From: Pachyseris speciosa
Taxonomy: Eukaryota; Cnidaria; Anthozoa; Scleractinia; Pachyseridae
Direction: 5' to 3'
DNA: 64,000 nt
Assembly (NCBI GenBank): GCA_016490735.1
Contig: JAEMWC010000073.1
Coordinates: 194,501-258,500 of the forward strand
A model generated the notes under the pieces. That model was not told the DNA's origin. It saw only the letters and a program-made list of their open reading frames with translations, and did not search any database. Position 1 is the first letter of the stretch, and each line of letters begins with the position of its first letter. Below are positions 1 through 11,046 of this stretch, one piece after another. A program made the translations under genes and the position numbers.

Positions 1-614
1 GACGATAAATGTTTCGAGATCCTCAAGAGTGCCGTTCCAACTAAATCTGTTCTTAGCTGCATTGTACAACAAATATTGATCGAGATTCAACGATTTGTTA
101 TCGTAGTACACAGAGGCAGTCGAATCAGACAGGGGCACCCAACGACAAGTTTCGGTAGATATCTGTTCGGTGGAGGGTAGTTCGCCTAAGGCTTTCGGCG
201 TCGATTAAAGAGTGCACTCGGATTTTCGCAAGTAAAACGTGGCCTAAAAGATTCGTAATGCGGCAATCTTAACCCCTGAGGTTTTCGGAAGGTCGTTATT
301 GCTATTTTTGGCAGTAAAAAACGTCAGCTAGCATTTTCGGAAAGAAAAAAAGGTGCCCTAGAAAGTTCATTTCAGCTAGTATTTTCTCAAAGAAAGATTT
401 TGTTCCCTGAAATTTTCGGGCAATTAACATTTCAGCTAGGGAATCCGAACAGATCAAAGTTTTCTAGCTAACCAAAACATCACTTTAAACAGACTTCAAA
501 CACCATAACGTACTTAAAAATGCCTTTCTACAACTTTTGGCTGGTTTGGCTCGTTGGGTGCCCCTGATCAGAAACGGTTGAAACGGAGCTGGCGGTTGCA
601 TGTGCGTCCTCCAT
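1..614 (-). pseudogene. N-terminal part of an unidentified ORF, split by a TIR element
   Basis: On the minus strand an ATG at 614-612 opens a frame (MEDAHATASSV...) that runs to 567. There it meets the TIR element at 130-566. Beyond the element, and after discounting one copy of the 6-bp target duplication, the same frame resumes (STASVYYDNKSLN...) and stays open to the window edge at position 1. The product is not recognised; the second part is Asn/Leu/Asp-rich and looks like ordinary soluble protein. The element interrupts the frame, so this allele is probably non-coding unless the element is spliced out. Alternatively the frame is an old repeat or chance. Continuity across the insertion is seen directly; that it was a gene is inference. 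Confidence 0.35.
130..566. mobile_element. 437-bp TIR MITE, hAT-like ends, ATCAGA duplication
   Basis: Terminal inverted repeats CAGGGGCACCCAACGA at 130 and its complement ending at 566 are flanked on both sides by ATCAGA (124-129 and 567-572). The interior has degenerate repeats around 'TTTTCGG' and 'AGAAAG' and no coding capacity. The CAGGG terminus is typical of hAT elements, although those normally duplicate 8 bp rather than 6. Confidence 0.75.
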
Positions 615-738
615 GACGGTTACGCATCAGTAATTTGCGCGAGAAAAGCAAAGGAATTAAGCAAATATTTCATATTAACTACGTTAAGTGTCCAGTAGGC
701 GACAAAAATCGCAGGCTGCCGGCACATTTTGACTGGGC

Positions 739-795
739 TGACCCCTGACCCCTGACCCCTGACCCCTGACCCCTGACCCCTGACCCCTGACCCCT
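739..795. repeat. Tandem repeat (TGACCCC), about 8 copies
   Basis: A 7-bp unit TGACCCC is repeated about eight times without visible variation. It lies about 200 bp upstream of the first exon of the gene at 996-4120, presumably within the preceding intron. Confidence 0.9.
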
Positions 796-995
796 AGAGG
801 GTATTTTTTCATCCCCTATAACTTTTTCATACGTACTAAGGGAATCAGGACTTTCATCATTATTATATTGATACAAAATGACAAATGATGAATACCTAAT
901 TAATAGACCTAATTCATAATAATTCAGTCAATGAGTCAGTAGTCATTTTCTGTTAAGTTTTTAGTTTTAAGACAATCAAACGTTATTGTTTTCAG

Positions 996-1866
996 GAAGG
1001 GACGCAAGCTCTTCGTGAATTACTTCAGATCGGTGAGAAGCCAAGTGAAAAGGAGCAAACTAGACCCGAGCTTTCTATCCGCGGCAGACAGCTGTCACTT
1101 GATGAACTCTTTCGAAGTCAAAGTAAGTTTATGTCCACACTAGTTAAACGTACTTAAAGTGATTTTGTTCCAAGTGGTTGTTCAAATTTGACTACAAAAG
1201 TCCTTCTAACATATAAGTTGATTTTGCTTGGAAAGTGTTAGCATTTAGCGAAAATGGTATCAAGCTATAGATTAATCAAAGAGGAGACTTCAGTCAGCAG
1301 ACTTGCCTACGTAGCCGGCGGTATTGTTAGCGCGTGGAGTAAAGAGCCATTAAAAGCGAGCGGAGAACCCATTCTCCTCGCCATTCTCTTCGCCGCTCGC
1401 TTTTTAGCGGCTCTTTACTCCGAGCGCTTACAATGCCGCCAGCTATGCAGGCTATCAGCAGGCGGGTTCAGACATCATAGCAACAGTTGCCAATGCTTTT
1501 TCACAACTGTTGCATGTCACTCATAATTTACTAACTTTTTATGTTTTATGTTTTGCTGAAGCCGCCGTTCAGCCTGTTCCTCAACTGCCCTTACCGTATC
1601 CTACCGGGTGAGTTGGTAGATAGTCTGTACTTAGCAGGCGCTTTTTCAACCCTACACTGTTGAAAAACCATCGTTACGTGTAGTTTTGAGCTGTGCCTTG
1701 CAGCAGAACTGCTGCATCTTTTCCCCTGGTTTACAAGTTTATCCTCAAATGAAGAATGATCCTCGCAGTTGTGAACGCAATTTATGCAATTGCGAAAAGA
1801 AGCCTGATAAAAACTCAGGACTTCAACGGGGTTTGAACCCGTGACCTCGCGATACCGGTCCGATGT

Positions 1867-1905
<39 letters not shown>

Positions 1906-4120
1906 AGGTCAATTGTGGGTGTTAATAATATATCATCCACAAGTTCATCCTCATCGGAAACAGCTGTCATCTCCAATTTTTTTTGTTTGCTTGTTTGTTT
2001 TAGCCGTTCGTCGTCATTCATTGTATCTCATTTGATTTGTATTTCAGAACCTTACCATCATTAGCGCTACTAAGATGGTGCCATTCGCTTGGTTTGCCGC
2101 CGCCGTTATACCATTATTCTCCAACACCTCAGGTAGGTGGATGTTAGTAGGCCAAATGTTGTGTGATGTCAACCAGTCATATAATCGTTCGTTTCTGTGA
2201 CTGTTAGGGCAGTTAAATAGGTCACTGGTAGAAATTTGAACATACGACTGACTGAAGTTAACAAAAAGAGGCGATCAGAAACGAGGCAATCAGCAATCAG
2301 TGATCATAACATTGTGCAGTAGCATTTACAAGTGACCGCGTGATCACTGTGTTACCTACAGTGCGCGGACTACTATCAAGGTATCACTCGGGCCTGCTGG
2401 CCTGCTAACATGGAACAAACACCACTGAACTCTTACCAGTTATTGCCGTCACCTTACAAACCACTTCTTGACACCAGGGAGACTTGCAACCAATAGACTA
2501 ACTGACGTATTCTACAAACAACAGACGGATCGAATCACACCAATCACTGCCTACAGTGTTCTCATTCAATAGCATCTCGGCCTAACTGACAGACGACCAA
2601 CAACATCGCGACTTTGATGGCGGACCAATTATGTTTCGTGAGAGCAAGTTAACGAAATAATAATGGCAGTATTGAAAAGTCGTCATGTGCTGAATGGGTT
2701 GACTGATGCCGTTAAATGTTAAAAATTATTTGATGGTTGAATGGTACTATGAATTACTATTGATTTTCTAATCTCTGGAAACCTTGTTCTTGTTTGTAGG
2801 GTGTGCTTGCTATAGTGCAGTTGGCCAATGGGTTTAAATTCCCTGGCAGCGTGTGTCAAGACCAAGGCGAAGCTGCTGAAAGTGCAGCGTCTGTTGCACT
2901 CTTTCAATTGGTAAAGACGCCATTATGCTGAATCTTGTAAATTATCTGAACCATAACGATGACATATTTTTGTTCTCATCTCACCTCGTAGCTGACCAGT
3001 TTATTTCAGTCATACTCAGATGGGCTGATCTGAATGGATGATTGAAGTGTTTTTGTTTGTTGTTTCAGCCTCGCATCATGCCGAATGTACCAGGCCCTCA
3101 GCAGTTGGCCATGCAACAGCAGCACTTTACCCCAGGGTTCTTTTCAGTTCCACCCCACCCGGTTTGTCCACCAGCCTTTACGAACTTTGCAGTGAGGTTT
3201 CCTCCAAAGCAACCAGGCATGCAGCAACAGTCACCCCAGGCTCGACCGAGCACAGGGAGGGGAAGAACCAACAGTATGATGGAGAAAGACCGTACGAGTC
3301 CAAATCTTAGTGCTTCAGCGCAGCCGTTCATTCCACTGCAGGTGTGTGTCCTTTCTTGTTATGTACTGAAAGAACTATAACCACAGGATGTTACAGTTTT
3401 CAGCAGTTTCTCTATAACGCAGTATAGCGTGACTTTGTTATTTAGAAGGCCCTCGTTTTTTAGAAGGAAGAATGTTAACATTTTAATGTAGAGTGTCTCT
3501 GAACAGTTGTATTTAGCGGAGATCTTGCCGCTAGGAACTGCCGCGTTAAACTTTTCACATGATCGTGAACTGCGCCAGGGAGGCGACAAGATATTCAAGA
3601 AATTCTGCGCCGTTGAGATCGTTTATTACCTGATGGTCTACCATCTCATGGTGTATTATTGAATTGTAATTTGTTGTTTTGCTCGTGTAAAACTGAAAAG
3701 GTCATCGCAAGAAAAATCAGCCATATTCAAGACACTTGTGTTTATTTGTTGTTTTGTGTGCTTCTACACGGCGGAATGTTGTCGCAGATTACCTTCTTTT
3801 CTGTCATTTGGCCAGTAAAAAAATTATTTCATGTGTCTCTGCTTTGTAAGGTTACAAGAAGAAGTCACCAGTCCTCTCCAACAAAACCGCAAAAGGCTGA
3901 GTCACAGGAAATCTCTTCCAGCGGTCAATCTACAGAAGAGTTCAAACAGGTTGAAAGTCAGCGAGAAGAAGAAACACTTAACCAGCATCAAAATGTTCCT
4001 GTTAACACAACTCCCCAGGCTGCACCATCACAGAGAACTGATAAAACTGCTCCTTCATTCAAAAAACCCACTACTTCTAAAAGACTGTTAGCTCCAAGTT
4101 TCTTTTCAAAGAAAAGCTAG
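996..4120 (+). CDS. Gln/Pro-rich protein, C-terminal four exons; possible 4E-T (EIF4ENIF1)-like
   Basis: Four exons join with compatible phases: 996-1122, 2065-2132, 3069-3341 and 3851-4120 (stop). All have GT donors and AG acceptors. The first encodes a Leu-rich segment (ALRELLQIGEKP) ending LSLDELFRSQ. The third is Gln/Pro-rich (QQLAMQQQHFTPGFF, then a Ser/Thr/Arg stretch ending QPFIPLQ). The last is hydrophilic and ends KRLLAPSFFSKKS. The piece LAMQQQHFTPGFF resembles LAVQ..NFYQPGF of the vertebrate eIF4E transporter, and FIPLQVTRR resembles its FTPTSVIRK region; 4E-T is a P-body protein that binds eIF4E and represses translation. These matches are short and low-complexity, so the identity is tentative. 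The acceptor at 2064 (CATTAG) was chosen because the upstream one at 2047 gives a stop. The 5' exons lie outside the window. Confidence 0.5.
1305..1452. repeat. Foldback (palindromic) MITE in intron
   Basis: The two halves are near-perfect reverse complements. GCGTGGAGTAAAGAGCC on the left pairs with GGCTCTTTACTCCGAGC on the right, and the outer ends GCCTACGTAGCCGGCGG and CCGCCAGCTATGCAGGC also pair. The spacer is about 20 bp. It lies between exons 1 and 2 of the Gln/Pro-rich gene. No coding capacity. Confidence 0.7.
1747..1920 (-). mobile_element. tRNA-like dispersed repeat, copy A
   Basis: Read on the minus strand, 1890-1815 resembles a tRNA: acceptor start GGCTTCA, A-box-like TAGCTCAGTTGG, B-box GGGTTCAAACCCC and a matching TGAAGTC acceptor end. 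The anticodon arm does not form five proper pairs around a seven-base loop, and the same sequence recurs at 12704-12780 and 28866-28941 with the same flanks (AAATGAAGAATGATC...). It is therefore a tRNA-like element of a repeat family, not a tRNA gene. Confidence 0.7.
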
Positions 4121-4712
4121 GACACAATAGTAATATTATTGCGTATCAGAAATTTTATTATATTGTACAATGAATTAAGGCATGTCTTGTGTTTTCCGTA
4201 TGCCTATCCAAAATAGATCAGAATACTTTAGGATAACCCCAGTTTATGAACTCTAGGCATTTTTATTGTTTTATCTGTATAACTTGATCACTCATGAAAG
4301 TGTCCGCTTGTGTGTGGTGTCCATTAGCTGTCGTTAATATCATTTATGTGGACCACGTTTTAACTTAACACTAGCATTTTCGATGTTTTTAGCTGAGGCA
4401 GAGTCTTGGTGGTCAGATTCCCTCAAATACGCAACAAGTTAGTGAACCCTTAATTGTGCGTTACATGATCCACATTTGCTTTTCACGGTGGCCATGTTTG
4501 TCTTTCCATTTCGGGGCTCGTTTTGAGCCAAAACATGCACCCATATTCTCTTTACTGAAATCTGTATACGTGCTGTTGTCTTGTTTTCCTGGGTTTCCAG
4601 CCACTCCTAAACTGAAATGGCCGCCATGAATTGAACTTTGTTATGCACAGCTCCAGTGCTCTCCATTGCATCACATTCCATTTCCAGGTACATGCTAGTT
4701 CTGTTACTTCTA

Positions 4713-5011
4713 AAGGCCGATTTAGACGGTACGAGTGTCGCTTACGATTGTCGTATGCGGCGCGACTCGTCAGGTTGCAGTGGTAAGCTAGTCGTCTAAA
4801 TCAGACTTACGATATCTTCACGAGAGACGTACACAACACAAAAATGCCGTAGCGTTTTGAAGCATGTTTTAAAACTATGCGACAATCGTAGCTGTAGATA
4901 ATGTTGTATGACGAGTGGTGTGTAGGGTTTTTTTAATTTTTCATGGTGCGAGCAGCGTGTGCTACAGAAGTTGCATACGACAGTTGTAGTTAAAGGTCTC
5001 TAAATCGGCCT
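4713..5011. mobile_element. About 300-bp TIR MITE
   Basis: AAGGCCGATTTAGA at the left end is matched by TCTAAATCGGCCTT at the right end. The flanks are TAA and TAC, consistent with a 3-bp TWA target duplication (PIF/Harbinger type) that has since mutated. The interior has degenerate 'TACGA/GTCGTA' motifs and no ORF. It lies in the intergenic stretch after the gene ending at 4120. The rest of 4121-5536 holds nothing I recognise. Confidence 0.6.
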
Positions 5012-5536
5012 TACCAGTTTACGCGTAATACAGACACCATGTTGTTTTTGTCTGTAACAACGTTTAGTTGTTTCACCTGTTGTGTTTTTGCTGGAAGAAA
5101 GGCACTTTGATACAAGATACGCTTCGAAGAGAAGAGTATCATTGCGTTTTAAGGTTATTTTTATTTAATATTTTTATTCTGAGTGATTGAGTATTAAAGG
5201 TTGGAACCGATGCCCAACGACAACAACCGTGAATGAAAACCTTGTGATTTGTTGTTTTTTCTTGCTTCCATTTGCTCGCAGCCTAAGTCAAGTTCAAGTC
5301 GAACACAAATGATTATTCTTTTGACACTTTTTGCCCTTCTTGCCAGTGGTGAATAACCGTTTTCTGACTTTCATCTTATTTAATCGTGGTGAAGGTTACC
5401 GCCAGTGATGAGCTGCCCTAACAACCAAACCACAGCAGTGTCTATTAGAAACAAATGGCTCACGGGCAATCCATCAATCCAATAATTTATGATTACAATA
5501 TGAGAGGAAAGGCACTTAAGAGAGTGGAGGCTCAGC

Positions 5537-7312
5537 GTGACCTTAGGCGTTATCATCACTTGTGATGTTCGATTCAATGAGCACATCTACGCCCAGGTGA
5601 ACAAAGCTAATAAGATGTTAGGTTTTATCCGTCGTTCACCCAGCAGCAGGAGCGATCAGTTTCTGCCAACTTTTAGATCTCTTTACGTGGCCCTTGTGCG
5701 TTCGCATTTGGAGTATGCCTCTGAAATCTGGAGTCCAAAGTCTGTCACCTTAATAAAGCTTATTGAGGGTGTCCAACGACATGCTACACGGCTTCTCCTA
5801 CCTAATTTAACTTACAATGAGCGCCTTCAGCAGCTCAATCTTCTCCCATTGGTGTACCAAAGAGAAGTTAAAGACATAACAACATTTTATAAACTGAAGG
5901 GTGGTTATTATAACTATTCAGCTGAAAGATATTTTGACTTTTGCTCAGACAAAAGATTAAGGCGGCAGTCTGGTCAAATTTTGGTCAATTTCGAAAAATT
6001 TTGCTCAAAATCTAATATACCCTCTAGCATCATCCTTGACAATCGAGAATTCATTTCCGATTTAAATAAATCCAATTTAAATGTTACTTACCCCTAAAAA
6101 AAATACATTTTCCGAGTGTTGTTGATATTTGTTGTTTCGTTGCCATGACAACGGATTCATAAACAGACGCGAAAACCCGATAAAAAACGATGGAAACTAG
6201 GCGCATCATTCCAAAATCCTTATTCCTGGCTCCGATCAGTCCCGTTCTTGATTTTCCTTTTGAATTCGAAGGCCTGGCAGCTAAGTAAAGTACGGCAATC
6301 AACATTTGAATTTCGTGTAATCGTGTTCGATTGCTGCTCTATTGTATTAATAATTGCTTGTTAAAATGCCTAAGGGTAAGAGAAAGGGGGAAAAACAAAG
6401 TGTTCAGACATATAAAAAGCGGAAAGGATTCCATGGGATTCGCAAACAGGACAAGCTAAAGCAAGTTCGTTTGTCTGAAGCTTCTCCTATCACATCGATC
6501 ACTTTCGTTGACGACGAAGATGTTGTGGCAGATCGTCCTCCCGAAACACCTATCTCTGCAGCCGAGAAAAAGATCGGAGAGCAAGATACAGACTTTTCAA
6601 GTGATGAAGAAGACTATAATGGTCTTGAGGATGCTGAGGGATATAGATTCATTGCTATTTCCAGCTTACGTGACACCTTGAATCGAATCCATTCATCATC
6701 AGGACAGTGTGAAGGTAAGAATTAGGGAGAAAAGTTATAATTTTCGAAATAACATCCTCCATACTTGTTATTGTTATAGATAATCACTATATAGAAATGT
6801 TTTCTTATGACTTTTAATTGTTTACAGGCACTGTACAAATAACTGAGGACACTAACTGTCGCTATGGTTTGAGCTCCAGTTTCTTCATTACATGCTCTTC
6901 CTGTAAGCTGCAAGAATTTTTCAGCACTGGTGAACACGATTTGAAGGACCAGTGTCCAAGGACCAATCAAGGGAGAGACATCAACAGACGAATTGTGTAT
7001 GCAGCAGCAGAAAGAGGTCTTGGAAGAGAGAACATTGCACAGCTGTGTGAAATAATACATATTCCATTTTCAATGGCTAAAGAAACATGGAACACCCATG
7101 AAAGTGTACTCTAGTAATAAGTTAAAAATTAACAAAGTCAGAACCGAATTATTCAAAGGCACTTTTTTCAATAGATTACCCTATTTATGGAACAACCTGC
7201 CTGATAAACTCAGGACCTCTAATTGAAGCCTATCATTATTTAAAAAACAATGTAATGAGTTCTATAAAAAGAAGAGCTTCGACCCTGACCACCCGCATGT
7301 CACTTGGATGTA
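5537..7312 (+). pseudogene. Non-LTR retrotransposon (LINE) 3' coding end, split by an insertion
   Basis: The frame 5537-6097 encodes the region C-terminal to the reverse transcriptase of a LINE: LGVIITCDVRFNEHI, SHLEYASEIWSP and RHATRLLLP, typical of CR1/Jockey-like elements. After a roughly 1-kb interruption the family resumes near 7113 (VRTELFKGTFFNRLPYLW, then NNLPDKLRTSN) with an in-frame stop, and ends near 7312. The break falls inside what should be continuous coding sequence. The intervening 6100-7114 is a separate DNA-transposon fragment. The RT catalytic core is absent, so this is a 5'-truncated dead copy. Confidence 0.75.
6366..7114 (+). CDS. N-terminal transposase-like fragment of a cut-and-paste transposon, two exons
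   Basis: Exon 1 (6366-6714) starts at the ATG in 'TTAAAATGCC' and encodes a Lys-rich N-terminus (MPKGKRKGEKQ), an acidic linker (DFSSDEEDYNGLEDAEG) and a YRFIAISSL segment. A 113-bp GT-AG intron follows. Exon 2 (6828-7114) encodes CRYGLSSSFFITCSSCKL and NRRIVYAAAERGLGRENI before a stop. The order 'YRFI.. / CxxC / NRR.VYA...G.G' followed by a short helix is the N-terminal pattern I associate with Mutator-like or Kolobok-like transposases in invertebrates; that assignment is from memory. The catalytic DDE region is missing, so the copy is inactive. It sits inside the LINE fragment and must have inserted later. Confidence 0.5.
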
Positions 7313-7529
7313 GTGATCGATGTAACAATTATTTTCTGATTAGATTAATCTAGGATATGACATATTAGCAACTATAGTTTTTTACATTTTTTTTTCTTCT
7401 CTTTTTCTTTATTTAAGTGTCTGTTGTAATTTTTGGGTGGACTAGCTCGAATGGTTCGTATGTTCCTTTCTAGTCCTTCCCCGCTGCAATAATTTTTTTT
7501 TCTCTTATGTAATTTAGCTAAGTTTTCTT

Positions 7530-7532
<3 letters not shown>

Positions 7533-7598
<66 letters not shown>
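7533..7598. repeat. (TA)n microsatellite
   Basis: About 33 uninterrupted TA units directly precede the open frame of the Penelope-like element. A second TA tract follows its 3' end at 8338. Confidence 0.95.
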
Positions 7599-7602
<4 letters not shown>

Positions 7603-8155
7603 CAGCAGAAACCGTAACACCCTCAAATTAAGTTACAGCTGCATGGGCAACATCAAAACAATCATATCTAACCATAACAAAGCCGAAATTAACAAATCCA
7701 CACGCACTAATAATCAAACTGAGAGAAGCTGCAATTGTCGGAAACCTGACACGTGTCCCATGGATGGAAACTGCAATGTGGAAAACGTCATTTACCAGGC
7801 TGAGGTCACCACAGAATCCACAAAGGAAACATACATCGGACTTTGTGATACTGCGTTCAAATTGCGGTATAGAAACCATGTATGTTCATTCCGTAACGAG
7901 CGTTACAAACATGTTACCGAGCTTAGTAAATATATATGGAGTCTCAAAGATAAGAACACTAAGTATGTCATCAAATGGCGCAAGATAAAACAAGCTAGTT
8001 CTTATTCCAATGTTACTAAGAGATGCAATTTGTGTTTGTGGGAGAAATATTTCATTATTTGTAAACCAGAAATGGCAAGTCTAAACAAAAGAAATGAGCT
8101 GACATCGTGTTGTAGACATGTTAGGAAATTTCTGTTAAGAAATGTCATTATGTAA
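7599..8155 (+). CDS. Penelope-like element, C-terminal GIY-YIG endonuclease domain
   Basis: The open frame (first ATG at 7643, frame open back to the TA tract) encodes the C-terminal part of a Penelope-like retroelement polyprotein. A Cys cluster ([15 protein letters not shown]) is followed by the GIY-YIG motifs VIYQAEV and [18 protein letters not shown]. Then come [12 protein letters not shown], the [12 protein letters not shown] segment and the closing [17 protein letters not shown]. This domain nicks target DNA during integration. The reverse-transcriptase part is absent upstream, so the copy is 5'-truncated, but what remains has no stop or frameshift. The 3' non-coding stretch (8156-8337) holds a hammerhead ribozyme fold, a known feature of this class. 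Confidence 0.88.
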
Positions 8156-8259
8156 TTAGCGATAACGACCCGTGTGACGCGACACGCCTAGTATGTAATG
8201 TAATGTATGCATTGTTCTGTATTTCAAATTTCTGTGATTGTAACCATTATTTCTGGCAG

Positions 8260-8305
8260 TTGCCTGATGATTGCTTCGCAAGAAGCATGAAACTCAGAGT
8301 TGCAG
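8260..8305 (+). ncRNA. Hammerhead ribozyme fold of the Penelope-like element
   Basis: All core parts are present in order: stem I left strand TTGC (8260-8263); core CTGATGA (8264-8270); stem II TGCTTC/GAAGCA (8272-8277 with 8282-8287) capped by GCAA; core GAA (8289-8291); short stem III ACT/AGT (8292-8294 with 8298-8300) with loop CAG; residue T8301 as the cleavage-site base; stem I right strand GCAG (8302-8305). Self-cleavage is predicted after 8301. One T-T mismatch closes stem II. Very short stem III is typical of Penelope-element hammerheads, which release unit-length transcripts. The fold is seen in the sequence; activity is inferred. Confidence 0.75.
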
Positions 8306-8336
8306 TAAATGTTTAAATAACCTAACTCTTGGATTA

Positions 8337-8337
<1 letters not shown>

Positions 8338-8402
<65 letters not shown>
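8338..8402. repeat. (TA)n microsatellite
   Basis: TA repeats interrupted once by 'TGCATA' close the 3' end of the Penelope-like copy, mirroring the TA tract at 7533-7598. Confidence 0.9.
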
Positions 8403-8405
<3 letters not shown>

Positions 8406-8989
8406 GCTCTATGTGTGATACCATTGTTTCAACTAATGCAGTGAAAATGAAATAAATTAAATTAAGTCGCTGTTTTTTTTTTTTTCTTTTTTTGAGAAAA
8501 ACGAAGCCAAACTTCAAAGAATCACTGAGTGGGCGCACGGAATTGGAACGAAATCCGCATTCAACATAGCCTCCTTCGCAGCCGTTGGTTGTGTCGGTCC
8601 TATTCTCCCTCCCCACCAACGCCTAGCGCCTGCTGAACTGAGCCGGACATTCCATTCCCATTGTGTCTAAGTGTCCAATCTGGAGGGAGAATAGAACCGA
8701 CACAAACAAAGGCTGCGAAGGAGGCTACGAGGACTTAGCTACCGAAATTTAAAAGCCACAATCTTATTTCTTAAATTTTGATCATAAAGATTTATAAAGG
8801 ATTCGCGTGACGCTTTGTGTGAAGTATCTTTTCAAGTGACGGGAAAAACCAACCAAATGCCTTCAATTTATTTAGTTAATAATACCTTGCTGTTGTTGTT
8901 TTTTCGCTGGATTGCACTTCGTTTTCGACAAAAACGAAGCCAAAATTTCGAAGAATTACTGAATGGAAGCAAAGCCTGCAATGCAGTGG

Positions 8990-9240
8990 TCTGATGGTCT
9001 GATGCATCACACAACGACTGTTAAAACAATTCAGGCGAAAGTACTTTTTGCTGATGTTTATCTCGCGTGAAAATACTTTTTGTTGACTCTTAGAGAGGCA
9101 AAATAGCCGAGGTGATATGCGATCGATGCAAAATGATTTGCATGTTAAAATTCGCCAGCATGTTTACCTATGTTTACAGAACGCCTCAGGCAGTTGATCA
9201 GGAGTACATTTTGCGCTTTCAATATTTGCCGTGCATGCAT
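8990..9240 (+). repeat. Fragment of the compound palindrome-ended element interior
   Basis: The segments 'TGATGTTTATCTCGC', 'AAAATACTTTTTG', 'TTAAAATTCG' and 'TTTGCCGTGCATGCATGGC' match the interiors of the elements at 47289-50512 (around 48780-49215) and 57729-60201 (around 59030-59210) in the same order. No palindromic ends are present, so this is an isolated fragment. The preceding 8403-8990 holds two short inverted 'ACGAAGCCAAA' stretches and no gene. Confidence 0.5.
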
Positions 9241-9244
9241 GGCT

Positions 9245-9620
9245 GTACATAGCCCCCGGAACCCCTCCCCGCCCAGGAGGGTACTCCCAGAAAAATTGGG
9301 TGGGGGTGTGCGGCCCGCTTCCTGAAACCCTTACCCTATTTCAGACCAAAATCTGCGATTTTCCCTGCCCTATTTCAGACCTGACCAAAAATTCGATACC
9401 CTATTTCAGACCTATTTCACATAAACGGTTAGCGTAAGCATAATTAAAAGACAAAAAAGGAGGGCTTTTGTTGATGGTCTTATCGCCTAAAGATGAAAAA
9501 GTAGCTTCTTTGAAAACCCAATTCAAGACTAGAGTGCACAAACCATACCCCATTTCAGACGAAAATGGTCAAAATCGATACCCTATTTCAGACCAAAACG
9601 GCTAAAAAACCATACCCTTT
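9245..9620. repeat. Degenerate repeat with CCCTATTTCAGAC motif
   Basis: The motif CCCTATTTCAGAC, followed by CAAAA or CTGACC, occurs about six times with variation, after a C-rich stretch with 'GGAGGGTACTCCC' and 'GGGTGGGGGTGTGCGGCCC'. There is no coding sense. From 9640 to 11046 I recognise no gene or element apart from a small hairpin of CAACCCG and CGGGTTG near 10465-10502. Confidence 0.55.
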
Positions 9621-11046
9621 TTGGGCCCAAATACCTATAGCCAATATATATGTTGAATCCTATGAACCAGTGGCACTCAACAAAATTCTGGAGGGATTTT
9701 ATGCAAACAGACAGGGAATAAACGAATGATTGTTTGAAAATATTTGTATGTTTATTAATAACTAATCAGATGATTTTTCTCGTGCAATTTGGGAAAAATG
9801 AGTACTTGTAAAATTTTCAAAGACCACAAATTGTAGTCACTTTTTTAGCCTTTAGAAATTTTGCTGGTGCTCATCTGCTCATTTGTTCCAAATTGCACTC
9901 GGAATCATGTGACTACCTGCAGATATCATGCTGTTTTACTAACTTAAAACTAAGTGGACAAGCACGGTCTGGGCCCTCTGGCTCCCCTCTCACCCATGGA
10001 TTCGCAAATACTCGCAGGTTAACGGGACCCACCCGTCTAATATCAGGAGATCCGCAACAGAAAACAAGGACACAGCGTCGGGCAGTTTCCACATTCTTCA
10101 ATTTAAAAAAACTTACCGTAAAACACTTTTTGTAAATCGTAAAATGATCCAGTGAACTCACAGACTCACCCCGAAAGCTTATCATGTTTGAGCACCCAAA
10201 GGAAAAACCTTATCATTAAGGGACTTTTCTCATTTGTACATTTGAAGGCCCTGTCTAATGGGGGCAATGACGAGAATAAAGGACCCCAAGTCAAATGGGG
10301 CCCCCAAATGTATATTGGTCACTAGATTTATAGAACTGTTGTTATATGAAACAGCCAGTTTTGTGTTCTACCTTTAACAGCCACTAATAGTTCACAAAAT
10401 GAAGTAAACGTTTCACTTTCACTTTATTTCGATAGTTTAAAAATATACAATTTAGAAAAATACACAACCCGTATGTAGCAAAGCTAATCGAGGCGGGTTG
10501 TGTAACCTACTAACCAGAGTTGAATTTGATACAAAAAAATACGTTGGTATGTGTCAATTTCTAAAAACACTAGTGTCAAAAGATTTAAAAGCGAAGTGTT
10601 CTGACAATGACATTGTTATACTGCTTTAAGCTCTAGAAATGTGGGATTAAACAGAACACTGGCATTGTTTTCAGTATCTCCCATGAGGAATCGAAGACCA
10701 GTTTAATTTTCTCGAATTGTACAACAAAACAAACCATAATTTATTCAAAAGTACATAAAAGTTGTTTGCCAAAACATCTATAGTTTTGCGGCTCGTTACT
10801 TAAGCGCACAGTGGCTCGATACATCCGAGTTCCAAACCAAGAAAGAGCCTTCATACACGTTGTCCCATGCCAGCAATACAAGTGCATGACGGATTTATTT
10901 TCTCAAACGCCATGTCTGTGTACTTCAAGTAAACGAATTGAGTGTCAGCTTAAAGACGTGCCATATTTAACGGAAAAGTATTGTTGACATAAGGTACAGC
11001 AAGAACTGCCCGCTTCTTCAGCTTAAAAACTGGACCAGGTGTAGTC

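Noticed and set aside
1591..1875. Minus-strand ORF with [11 protein letters not shown]
   Set aside because: It is a translation of the tRNA-like repeat (B-box region). The same peptide pattern appears wherever this repeat occurs.
1815..1890. Functional tRNA gene
   Set aside because: A and B boxes are good, but the anticodon arm cannot form a normal stem and loop, and the sequence is part of a dispersed repeat present three times here.
7372..7626. ORF rich in Ile-Tyr repeats
   Set aside because: Translation of the TA microsatellite.
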